Positions 24,121 to 34,220 of a DNA stretch of 64,000 nt are shown piece by piece. Source of the stretch: Culex pipiens pallens. Its lineage: Eukaryota; Arthropoda; Insecta; Diptera; Culicidae. Within the stretch, counting starts at the first letter, position 1, and each line of letters opens with the position of its first letter. The stretch spans positions 122,685,671 to 122,749,670 of the forward strand of contig NC_068939.1 of assembly GCF_016801865.2 (NCBI RefSeq), given 5' to 3'. Below the pieces are notes generated by a model. It saw only the letters and a program-made list of their open reading frames with translations. It ran no database searches and was not told where the DNA came from. Made by a program: the position numbers and the translations under genes.

Positions 24121-25291
24121 AAAATTTTTTTTACGATTAGTTTTTATATTTTTGCTTCGAAATTTATAAGTATAACATTTTTCGGGAATCTCGATCAAAT
24201 TTTCCGGGAATCGAGAGGTCCAAAAAATGGTCGGTTTCCCGTGATATTTCCACCGGGAATTCACGGGGTTGGGGTTGTTAACAAAAACTTTAAATAAAAT
24301 TTGTACCAGCCTTATTGTTAAACAAAATAAAACAAAACGTTTTCATGGTGTAGCATTTTCAGTTTAGTTATTTTTTTAAATTTAGAAATAATTTTATTCA
24401 AGCAGAATTTGATATTTTTTGAATTTTTCAGCGTTGAAATCGAATCAATAGTTTCCGAGATATCGCAAGTTGAAAAATGAGGACTAATCAATTAGATTAT
24501 ACTGACAAAAAATAGTTTTCACGAAATTTAAGCTATTAGTGGCTGTATATCAGCAACCAGCAGTCCGATCAACAAAGTCTAAAATGGAAAATTTTAGGAA
24601 ATTTTCTGAGCTTTTCAAAAATACTTTTTTTGAAAAAAAAACTGAACAGTTCTAGAAAAATTTTACTTAAAAATGCTGCAACTTGAAAAAGTACACTTTA
24701 GCAAACAATATTTCAAGTTATTTTGACAGATTTTACACCATCCTAAAATCTAGCGCAAACGATGCATTTTTAAGTCCCCTAAAACATATAAAAAATCGAA
24801 TAGTGAAAAAATATGGGGGATTTGATTTAAGTGATAAAAAGTCAAATAAATAAACGGGATTTATGTTTTATGAAAAGTTTCCATCACAACCTGCAACTTT
24901 GTCGAAGACATCAAATCGATCAGAACATCTCTTTTCAAGATACAGATTTTCGAATATTCACATGCCCATTTTGTATGACCAGTCCGCAAAATTGTATGAA
25001 CACCAAATGACAAACGGCTTTTTGACATAGAAAATGCATGGTCAAACAAGTTGATTTACGAAAACGCAGAGAATTAGTCAAAAACATGTGAAAAACAAAC
25101 TTCAGAGACTTGAGGAAATTGCCATTCGTCAATATTTTTCGATGGTTTATTTCGATTGCAAATTAGATTTGCTTTAAGGATTGATGTTGAAATAAATGTC
25201 AGTTTCATTTCAAAGAAAATGTCAAATGGATTGAACTATTTCGTATTCTTTTGCAAGAGCTCAAAAGGTTCATTAATTCTCTTAAACTCTA
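24121..25291. other. AT-rich, decayed dispersed repeats, no gene
   Basis: Phrases such as 'cagcaaccagcagtccgatc' (about 24550) and 'tttgtcgaagacatcaaatc' (about 24900) resemble repeat R and probably represent old copies. Confidence 0.5.
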
Positions 25292-25700
25292 CACCCAGAA
25301 CTGGGAATCGGCATACGAGAGGATAAAGAGCACGACTCGGTAGTAAAATGGTACTGTGAACGGACGGAGAGGATAAATCCCGAAATTGCCGTGAGTACTT
25401 TCCTCATGGGTTCATTTTCCAAAAAAGTTCATCTTTCAAAAAAAAAGTACCTGTATCGAGACTCGAACCCAAGACCTTCGGCATATTGAACTGCGCCTTT
25501 GCCGTATCGGCCACCACGGTTCGGTGATTGAGTGGCGGTCATTTGTTCATATGAGCCACTCAATGGGATGAACTAATTTAATGAACGAATGAACACGATT
25601 TGTTGTTGTTGTAGCGCGAGAGGTCTTTACTCTCGTAAAATAGTACTTTCCTCACGTTCCTTTTCGGGAGGACTATCCGCACGGTCTTAAACTTTGGGTG
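25292..25700 (-). mobile_element. CACCCA-terminal MITE with tRNA-like interior, copy 3 (409 bp)
   Basis: Termini CACCCAGAACTGG and TTAAACTTTGGGTG are flanked by TA (25290-25291, 25701-25702). The sequence closely matches copy 1 at 14300-14687 throughout. The minus-strand interior has GGGTTCGAGTCTC (B-box-like, complement at about 25457-25475) and a GGTGGCCGATACGGCAAAGG A-box-like stretch, resembling a tRNA with a long first arm. Confidence 0.9.
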
Positions 25701-25702
25701 TA

Positions 25703-27570
25703 TAAATGAAGTAAATGAAGTCAAACTTGTAGGAAGATTTGCATCATCGAACTGAGTCAACATTTTGTACATCATTGGTACATATTTTAAAATTCTTCCT
25801 CAAATATCACTTCCAGTCCACTTGTCTCTGAACCACCCTCCACCGTCGTTGATTCTAGCTCGTCTTTCAGTTTGCATCGCTGCCTGTCTATAGTCTAGCT
25901 GCGATCTCTCTGCTAAAACTGCTGATTATTAATTTTTCTCCTTGCGACGACGACGAATTTAGACAGCCCAGCAGCAGCAGCATCAATGCAGTTACCTGCT
26001 TGTTTGTTGCCGGCCTCCGAGAGCTCATTTGCTAATTGGAGCCCGGCTCCGACTTGGCCGTTGACGACCTCCGGAGATCTAAACCGCCGCGGCCGGAGAT
26101 ATTGCCCGAACTAGAAATACTCTTCTCGGTGTCGCAGTGTTTTTTTTTGCGGTTGTTAAAAGGTCCAACAACATTCTGGATTTGGACGTTGGGAACTAGA
26201 ACGGCTTAGCTACGGCCGGCGTCGCTCGGCGGGAGGTTTCTCCAAAAAACGGCACGTGTTAAGTTTTTGTTGGCTGTCTTCGCAACGGATATCGATCTGG
26301 CAAACCCTTTTAGAACCTGTGGTGCAAGTGACGAGATCCATGTGGGTTTTTGCTAGAAAGTGGGGTAATGCATCAGGGAGAATGAGTTTTATAGGAATGT
26401 TCAATGTCAGAAAACCTACTCAAAAAGGTTTATTTAATTTATCTTGATGTCTGTTATCCTTTTTACTTTTTAAGAAATTCCAAAGATTAAAAAAATATCA
26501 CTAATATTAATATAGTCTGAAACCATTTTTGTGCAAATATAACGATCTTTTCCTCGACTGTTTCCAGAAATCGATACCATTATTGGAAAATCCTTGAGCC
26601 AAACCCACTTTTACACTTAGTTGACAATACAATTGCGGCCAAAGTCGTCTTTAACTCTAAGCACAGTCGTCAGAACAGAACTATCTATTTTCAAACTGAC
26701 CCAATTCGGCCACCCAAAACGAGTCGGAAAAAACGGTCAAAATTTTCGTCATTTGCCCACACTTTCCACAAGATGGTGGGAGTCAGGGGCGTCACGAGGG
26801 GGGAAACAAACATTCACGCACATTTTCCCAACTTCGATCGACCCACTGACTAACGACGGGCTGAGAATGTCTCGATCTCTGGCTGTGTAACGAAAACTTG
26901 TTGAGTGTGAATCACTTTCGGAGGAGGACACCAGCAAAAATGCCATGTTTTCGGGGTGGACGTGCGGTTTAATTTTAGCCCAGGAGGGCAAAATAAATTC
27001 GAAAACATTGCAAACACTGCCGAAGGAAAATCATCGTCGCCAGAACATGGTGGTTGGGGGTCGTAAATTAAGTGGGAGGATGAGATAACATTGTTACGGC
27101 AGATGAAAAATAAAACAGGGACGATGATGGGATCGACGGGATCTTTGTGCATTGTTTCGAAATGGAAAACGACGGATGATGGTGTCTTAGGAAAATTGTT
27201 CACTGACATGTTAATCTCTTAATTCATCTAAGGACTGCAAAATTTCACAATGATTTAATTTTCCAACTTTAAAAAATCGGACCAATAATTGTCGAGTTAT
27301 CGTTACTTGAAAAAATAATTGGAAAACAGTAAGACAAGGCTGCCTGCTCTTCTCAGCAACTAGTTTTTCAAATTTCAATGAACACTATTAAAAAAAAATA
27401 TCATTTATTTTACCTGAAATTAACCCTCTAATGGCTATAACAGCCTGCTTTTCTCAGAAACAGAATCGAAATGTAATACTTTTTTTACACAAAGACTGAA
27501 AAGTTCTACTTTTCAGCCCTGAAATTGGTTTTGAAAAGTTGAACTTTTCAGCAATTGCCACGAACAGTTT
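25703..27570. other. Low-copy blocks 25800-26250 and 26620-27210; no gene recognised
   Basis: Both blocks are GC-richer and lack matches to other repeats here. 25920-26110 has CAG repeats and 'ccgccgcggccggagat'. 26780-27180 has antisense and sense frames that stay open briefly but show no domain. These may be intronic regulatory DNA. 27487-27560 contains a fragment of hairpin-rich repeat H. Confidence 0.4.
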
Positions 27571-28343
27571 CACAGCAAATAAAGTAGTAATCCAGCTGCG
27601 TGTAAAAGGCCTGGGTGTAAAATAAATTTTGCATTATTTTATGAAATTCTGTGTAATATTACACCCTGAAATATGTAGCCCATCAGTATGGGAAACCTAC
27701 TTAACCGAAATGTCAAGCTCACTTATACGTTTCAAAATCAAATTATTCGCTCTACAGCATTGCCTTGGCGTTCTCGATTGCGAGATTCCTACTCGAAACT
27801 AGGTGTTCGAAGGCTTGATTGTTGAGGCAATTGCAAACCTCTTTTTACACTTAGCTTCCATCCACCCCGGGATTCGAACTGACGACCTTTGGATTGTTAG
27901 TCCAACTGCCTACCAGCGACTCCACCGAGGAAGGACCCAGGGAGACGACTCCTACACCTGGACTGAGCTAACGACCTAACCTTTTTTAGGTTAGTCCGGG
28001 GCCAACATTTACTTCCCGTCCGACGGAAGGCGTGATCAAACAAATCTCGTCTCGAAAAATGCCACCGGGACCGTCTGGGATCAAACCCAGGCCGACTGGG
28101 TGAGAGGCAATCACGCTTACCCCTACACCACGGTTCCCGGCTACTTATACGTTTATCCTTTCCAATTTTCATCGGTCTGATGGCCGAGCGGGCCAAGGCG
28201 CCAGTCCTTACTGTAGCTGCTGGGTTTGAGTTTTTTTTGTGTTTACAAAAATTGTACATGCGCGTGTAATATTAAGTTTCTTTTTTGACGAAGGTGATGT
28301 GCATGCTTTTGCATGCGATTTTACCGTCGGATTCTTTGCTGTG
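27571..28343 (+). mobile_element. CACAGCAAA-terminal element with tRNA-like interior, copy 1, split by a SINE
   Basis: Termini are CACAGCAAAT and the complement TTTGCTGTG, with TT on each side. The interior contains 'gatggccgagcgggccaagg', a phrase typical of tRNA-Leu or tRNA-Ser D-arms and A boxes, followed by GCTGGGTTTGAG where a B box is expected. A SINE with a 12-bp duplication (27733-28142) interrupts it. A second copy is at 30762-31289. No coding capacity. Confidence 0.82.
27733..28142 (-). mobile_element. Twin-like tRNA-derived SINE with two tRNA-related regions
   Basis: Perfect 12-bp target duplication ACTTATACGTTT at 27721-27732 and 28143-28154. Reading the minus strand from 28142: first tRNA-like region with GGTGTAGGGGTAAGCG (A box) and GGGTTTGATCCC (B box), a spacer, a second tRNA-like region with GGTAGGCAGTTGG and AGTTCGAATCCC, then a tail. 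Two consecutive tRNA-related regions are the signature of the Twin SINE reported from Culex pipiens. Family membership is inferred from structure, not from a sequence comparison. Confidence 0.85.
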
Positions 28344-28384
28344 TTCAATAAAGTTTTGATTTGAACGAAGAATTACCTAAACAC

Positions 28385-28600
28385 ATGGACATTTGACGTA
28401 AAATTCCATTTGAAGGGTGTTTTTTTCGGAATCGCAAAAAATGTTGATTGCAACTCGTTGCAAAACATGATTTTTCAGCACTCGTCGTTTTTATCCAACT
28501 TGGTAAACCTTGTTGGATAAATGTACGACTCGTACTGAAAAAAAGTCTTCTTTTTGCAACTTGTTGCATAAATAACTATTTCCAAACTTTTTTGAGGCTT
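28385..28600 (-). repeat. Hairpin-rich repeat H, partial copy
   Basis: Contains 'gcaaaacatgatttttcagc' through 'gcaacttgttgcataaataa', nearly identical to 28940-29077. Two copies of this segment in direct orientation bracket the rest of the element. Confidence 0.75.
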
Positions 28601-28647
28601 AAAATTTACATTTTTGAGTTTTCTAACTATATAGAATAACTATTTTG

Positions 28648-29077
28648 CAATTCCGTCGTGAAACTACTTACTTTTCCTGTCATTCTTGAACGACGAAATA
28701 GCCTACTTTTCTGTACCAAAAATAACAGAATCGAATAGCAACACTTTTCAAAATAAATGCTGAAAAGTTCTTCTTTTCAGCACTGAAATGGGTGCTGAAA
28801 AGTTGAACTTTTCAGCACTTGTTTCGAAAAGTAACACTTTTCAACATTTTTTTGATTTAAACGATTTATTGACAAAATAAATGAAAATTCGACTTAAAAT
28901 TTCACTCAATGGGTGTTTTTCGGAATTGCAAAAAATGTTGATTGCAAATCGTTGCAAAACATGATTTTTCAGCACTCGTCGTTTTTATCCAACTTGGTAA
29001 ACCTCGTTGGATAAATGTACGACTCGTACTGAAAAAAAAGTCTTCTTTTTGCAACTTGTTGCATAAATAACTATTTC
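28648..29077 (-). repeat. Hairpin-rich dispersed repeat H, copy 2
   Basis: Inverted relative of 23745-24120: from 'gcaattccgtcgtgaaac' through two adjacent AAAAGTT/AACTTTT hairpins (about 28755-28820) to the 'gcaacttgttgcataaa' end. Confidence 0.8.
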
Positions 29078-29129
29078 CAAACTTTTTTGAGGCTTAAAAT
29101 TTACATTTTTGAGTTTTCTATAACAAAAT

Positions 29130-29365
29130 TGCCAAGTTCGGTAATGTAGTGGTAAGCGTTGTTGCCTCTCACCTCTGTTGGCGTGGGTTCGATCCCAGTC
29201 GGCCCAGGTGGCATTTTTCGAGACGAGATTTGTCTGATAAATGTAAATGAAGTAAATGTTGGTCCTGGTCTAAGGAGTAGGAGTAGGAATCTCGCAATAG
29301 TAGAGAACGGCTAGGTGATAGTGTTGAGCGAACAATTTGATTTGATAATAAAATTAAAAAAAAAA
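29130..29365 (+). mobile_element. tRNA-derived SINE related to the Twin-like element, single tRNA head
   Basis: Head GTTCGGTAATGTAGTGGTAA (A box) and GGGTTCGATCCC (B box), followed by 'tggcatttttcgagacgaga' shared with the SINE at 27733-28142, then a tail ending in TTGATAATAAAATT and A-rich sequence. The second tRNA-like region is missing, so this is a shorter or truncated relative. Confidence 0.82.
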
Positions 29366-29514
29366 ACTAAAGATGATTTAGGGAACTTTACTTTTTGTTA
29401 AAAAAATTAGGTCAAAAAGTGGGTAGTTTTTTTAAAGAGTTTAACTTTTTCTTTTGACTAGCCTTCAATATATAAAACTTTGCTGAAAACACGATATTAA
29501 TAAGAAAGTGTCTA

Positions 29515-29750
29515 CACAGAAAAAAAAATGATGGTAATATTCATCAGGAAATGGTGACAGATATTGTGGCCAAAAAAATGATAAATTTTACCTTAAAAAA
29601 TGATTAATTTTCATCAGAAAATGATGAATTTTCATCAGAAAATGATGAAATTTACCTCAAATAATGATGAAATTTACCTAAAAAAATGATTAAATTTACC
29701 GCAAAAATGATGAATTTTACGAAAGAATGTGTATTATTGCATTAAAAAAT
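29515..29750. repeat. Degenerate ~21-bp AT-rich repeats
   Basis: Repeated AAAATGATGAATTTTCATCA and AAATGATGAAATTTACCT phrases follow a start ACACAGAAAAAA that resembles the CACAG-terminal elements. A possible opposite terminus is TTTTTTGCTGTGTAC at 32815-32829, with many other elements between. Confidence 0.55.
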
Positions 29751-30761
29751 GTGTAATTTGTTGCTGAGAAAGTGGAAGGATAGGTATTGAACTGTCATCC
29801 ATTTCAGAGAACGTAAATAAAACATTTGATACAAACGAATATTTTTTTCATGACTTTCAGGGTACTTTGTGAGTGGCAATCAGTTAGCGGCCAACTGCTT
29901 GATCGCTCTAAGGACCCGGGTTGGTTTTTTAGCAAATATTACTTTAAAGTTAGACGGAACGCCAGTTCTTGGACAACTTTTGTTCAACTTAAATAAATGT
30001 CTGAACTCGACAGGTTGCTCGCTATCGTCCTATTTATTCAATAATTCTAGAATTTTTTTTTGAAAAGGTCGTATAAACAAAATTTTCAATTTTTGCTTTT
30101 TGGGTGTTTTTAGAACCAAAAAAAAAATATTTGGTTTATAGGACATTTTCAAAAAAAAAACTCCAGAATTATTCAATCAATTATTTGTTTTTAAACATTG
30201 CACAAGAATGAAAAAAATTTCAGCAGAGCTGCTAAGTCAGAGCCTTTGAAGGCGGAATCAAACCTTTTTCACGATCTGCAGTCGACACATTTGGAGAAGC
30301 AGAATTTGGAAAATTATTTAAGCCAGAGTAAATTATTTTTGCATAAATTGTACGACTTAGGATTGAGCCATTTCTTTTATAATATACAAAAAGTAAAAGC
30401 ACTGATATAACTGGATATTAAATTATGTGTTTGCTTAAAGCCAACTTCGCTTTAAAATTGTATGCATTCCAACGGAATTGTTTTAACAGTTAAAGCAGAG
30501 AGAAGGGAACAAGGGACAAAAATTTGTACGTTTGTAGGAAGTTTGATAGAAAATTCTGACAAATTTTGAACCGAATGCATGATACGTGCATTTTAGATTC
30601 GTCTGGACCGAAATATTAGCGTTTGAAATCTGAAGCACTGTTTTCTGCGAAATGGTACCCCAGCACCTTCGAGTAAGACGTTATGCATCGTCAGTACAAT
30701 ATTGAGTCCAAAAAGGAGGATAATTCAATGAAATAATGAAAACAAGATACCATGCAATTTA

Positions 30762-31289
30762 CACAGCAAAAAAAGCATTAATCTGACTGCGTGTAAAAAG
30801 CCTGGTTGTAAAATATATTTTGCATTGTTTTATGAAATTTTATGTAATATTACACCCTGACATATGTAGCCCATCAGTACGGGAAATCTACTTGACCGAT
30901 ATGTCAAGCTAATAGATTCGTTTATCCTTTTAATTCTTCATCTGTCTGATTGCGATCGGGCTAAGGCGCCAGTCCATACTGTTAATGTTGGATTTGAATC
31001 CCATCGGTGGCACCTTTTTTGTGTTTCCAAAAATTGTACATGCAAAGTGTAATTTTAAATTACTTTTTTCATAATGGTGATGCCCAGTTAACTCAATCCG
31101 AATTCTGAAAAGGAATCTATTTAGAATCGTATACAAATTCCGTTTCAAACGCAACAACCGGTTTCGTGTTCGAACCGGTTGTTGCGTTTGAAACGGAATT
31201 TGTGTACGATTCTAATTAGATTCCGTTTCAGAATTCGGATTGATTTGAGTGGGTGTGCATGCGATTTTACCATCGAATTTTTTGCTGTG
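30762..31289 (+). mobile_element. CACAGCAAA-terminal element with tRNA-like interior, copy 2
   Basis: Termini CACAGCAAAAAA and TTTTTTGCTGTG flanked by TA. The interior has 'gatcgggctaaggcgccagt' and GGATTTGAATCCC, the latter a better B box than in copy 1. A palindromic MITE (31083-31253) interrupts it between 'tggtgatg' and 'tgcatgcg', as shown by the intact order in copy 1. Confidence 0.85.
31083..31253. mobile_element. Nested palindromic MITE (171 bp)
   Basis: Arms of about 80 bases pair almost completely: ATTCCGTTTCAAACGCAACA on the left, its complement on the right, with the loop at 'cgtgttcg'. Outer ends are CCCAGTTAACTC and its imperfect complement. Inserted in the tRNA-bearing element at 30762-31289. 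Confidence 0.88.
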
Positions 31290-31561
31290 TACTTACCAAA
31301 AAAAAATGCTGCAAGACGAAGTTTAACCAGTTGAAATCCTTGAGATATTATCCCACATGAAATATCCACCTGCAAAAAACGATTTTTTTACAAAGTGTCA
31401 TAATCTTAAAAAAACAAAACTTATCTAAAAGTGGAAATAGACGTCGACTAATGGTGATTAGATCCGAAAAACAAATTTTGCACAGTTATGGCGGCTGCTT
31501 TTTCCACGTTGGCTTTGGCATTTTCCAAGAGTCGTTTGTTCTGAGAAGCTGTAAAGATGAG

Positions 31562-31710
31562 TTCTTGACTTTTTTTTGATAAGGTCCAATAAAAAAATGT
31601 AAACATTGAGTGTATCCCGCTTACTCCGATGGACTTTGACATAAGGTGTGAAAGGGATACACTCAATGTTTACATTTGTTTATAGGACCTTATCAAAAAA
31701 AAGTCAAGAG
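31562..31710. mobile_element. Palindromic MITE (about 150 bp)
   Basis: Left arm CTTGACTTTTTTTTGATAAG...ATTGAGTGTATCCC and right arm its near-perfect complement (GGGATACACTCAATGTTTAC... ending AAAAAAGTCAAGAG), with a short loop around 31620-31650. No coding capacity. Confidence 0.9.
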
Positions 31711-32139
31711 TTGATAATTATGTTTAATGATATTTAAAATTGTCATTTGGACTCTTAACTGATGTGGTGTCAATCCAGAATCCGAAAAGAGATGCGTTTT
31801 ACGCGAGAGGGGCCATCAAAGAATGCTTCTCACCAAGCCAATTTGATAACACTCAGAGAAATAATTAAAAACAATATTTTAGGAATTTTTCAGTCCTGTT
31901 TTTACTTACAAAATGAACATGAGGTAATTTACTTCAAATTGAACGTTTGTTGAAAAATTCAATTTTTCATTATATTTTGGATGAATAAGTACGATAAACA
32001 AGTCATCCCGACTTACCAACTATCCTGAAATAAATGGATTCATTCATCAGATTCATCGTGAACTGTTCAAACCCCAAAACTCGACAGGCAACTTCCTCCA
32101 AACTTAACCAAAAATGCACCACCTTTTGAGGATTCTTGG

Positions 32140-32485
32140 ATGCGCAAGTGGCCAAAACACCCGGCACCTTCCTCCAAATCGATCCGGAAGAAGCATCAAC
32201 ACAAACTCACCAAAACAAACGACGACGGCGGCACGGAATCTGCGACGTTTCCTGGACGTAAACACCCGGACACACTTGCACCTTCCTCAAAACCGATCCG
32301 GAAGAAGCACCAACACAAACTCACCAAAACAAACGACGACGGCGGCACGGAATCTGCGACGGTTCCTGGACGTAAACACCCGGACGCACTGGCAACTTCT
32401 CCCAAACCGAACCGGAAGAAGCACCAACACAAACTCACCAAAACACACAACGACGACGGCACAGAATCTGCTACGATTGTTTGAC
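32140..32485 (+). repeat. 114-bp tandem repeat, about 3 units
   Basis: The anchor GATCCGGAAGAAGCA (third copy GAACCGGAAGAAGCA) occurs at about 32181, 32295 and 32409. The unit is GC-richer than its surroundings, and because 114 is divisible by three, sense and antisense frames stay open together. No protein family is suggested, and frame conservation is equal in all open frames, so a satellite is preferred over a gene. A repeated exon relic cannot be excluded. Confidence 0.8.
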
Positions 32486-32920
32486 GCACGAGCGACCAAA
32501 ACTCCCGGACACGCGACGGTTGAATCACGATCCGACAGGCTTCTGCCAACCACTTTTCAAAACGTTGCGTTTGACAGTTGTCAAAGTCCCTGGGTCAAAA
32601 GATGATTGAATATTGTACCTAAATTTGATGAATATTACTCAAGTATACGAGTAGCAAAAATAATGTTGAATATTCATCAAAAATTAGGTAATATTACACA
32701 TTTTTTGTGTAAAACCTGTCTGACAAAAAAAAATTTCGTTTTTCAACAATTATAGAGGTAAAATTCATCATTCTTTTTTTCAACATTCTGTTTTCAACCT
32801 TCCATTTTTACATTATTTTTTGCTGTGTACAAATTTTCGAATATTTACACACCATTTTTGTAATAACAGCTGCTGAAATTTTACAGACACTCCCACTCAC
32901 GAAATATTCTAGCAGAGCTG

Positions 32921-34220
32921 CCCAAGTAACCATCCAGCACTAAGTAAAGTCATTAATCAGCAGGATATTGGCACCGCTATTGCTAATGAGTCATCCAACA
33001 GCATTTGTTAATGCAAATCAGCACTGATTCAACAGCACAGTCAATAGCTGTTATAATGCTGATTTAGAGCTACGCCTAGCAACACTGTCAAGATTATTCA
33101 TCAAACTGGCAACACGATTCTAATGTTGAGTGAAGAGTGAAAGAGAGAGAGAACAAAGAAAAACAAACTTCTCGCTCACTCGTCGTCTTCTACGAAATTT
33201 GCAGAAATTTGCATCGAGTTTTTCTTTTTGGATAAGTTTTTACGTTTTTTCACAAGGTTTTTCATGTAAGTATTTGAAATAATTGGGTGGATTAAGATTT
33301 TTACAGAATTGCATTATTCATTTTCAGCATATTTTAAACTCTGCCCGTCATCATGAGGAAGAATCTAAAGCAGCCGTTCTATGGAACTGTAGCAACCAGC
33401 TACTGATTGTGGCAAGCACCCTCCGGAAGATCTTCAGCGTACGTACGATGGCCCGTGGGATGTCCGGGACCTGTAAAGGAGTCAAGAAGGGAAGCTCGAA
33501 GCTGCCCACAACGTCGAATTCACCATCGAAAGCTGAGCCTCGCAGCGCGGCAAATACGACATGATCGACAAAGCGGTTATTATTAATTAATTTGCCGCGA
33601 GGCAGTAGGTAATATTTGTAGTAATGTTTACATTAAGTAATTTGTGTAATATGAAATAAATAAATTTAAATGTGTATAATTAATAAAGGAAGTCTATTGC
33701 GTCGAAGAAAACTAAAAAAACGTCTTAATTGTGATCAAGAACAAAATACACCGAAAAGACCTAGTCTGAAACAGTAAACACAAGATGCTTTAAAATCGCA
33801 TTTGAAAATTGATTCTCACTTAGCCGTGAGGATACGGGCTCAGGACCACCACCACAACAGCGATGTCAACTTCCATACTCCTCTGCAAGAGCATCCATCA
33901 AAGAAATATCACAAAACAGGTCGGTAATGCAGTTAAAAACAATCCAAAAATAGAATAGAAATCGTGGAAGGCAAGGGAAAGAGAGGGAGCAACTTTTGTT
34001 TTGCTCTCTGTTTTTTTTGTTTTGACATTTTCCGCAGGGGTGGACAGAAACAGTCGAGGCCAGCACTAAACCAGCCGAGTAAAGTCCAAATGTGGTCATT
34101 ATTCAGCACTATAGTAGCTGTTAGTGCTGACGTAAAAACTGTTCAGCTTTTACTCGCAGCTGTAAAAGCGCATTAAATGCCGAAGTGTGGCTAGGTTTAA
34201 GTGCTGGATGGTTACTTGGG
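32921..34220. mobile_element. CCCAAGTAACCATCCAGCA-terminal element (1300 bp) with transcription-unit-like cargo
   Basis: Inverted ends CCCAAGTAACCATCCAGCAC (32921 onward) and its complement GTGCTGGATGGTTACTTGGG (ending 34220) are identical over 20 bases. TG flanks both sides (32919-32920, 34221-34222). AGCACTGAT and GTGCTGAC motifs recur in subterminal parts. The middle has a GA-rich stretch, a splice-bounded open exon and poly-A signals (see 33266-33690). No transposase is recognised. Confidence 0.85.
33266..33690 (+). pseudogene. Spliced-looking gene fragment inside the CCCAAGTAA element
   Basis: A GTAAGT donor at 33266 and a TTTTCAG acceptor ending 33327 define a 62-bp intron, a normal mosquito size. 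The downstream exon is open for 78 codons to TGA at about 33562-33564, is GC-richer than the element, and includes a Leu-rich segment followed by a Lys/Ser-rich tail. AATAAATAAA (33655) and AATAAA (33682) follow. No in-frame ATG exists before codon 50 of that frame, and the only early ATG gives 17 codons, so it is probably a captured or decayed gene piece. I do not recognise the product. Confidence 0.4.

Noticed and set aside
27733..28142. Functional tRNA genes
   Set aside because: A and B boxes are present but the acceptor and anticodon stems do not pair well, and the segment is bounded by a target duplication, so it is a SINE. The same reasoning applies to 29130, 41825 and the tRNA-like parts of the inverted-repeat elements.
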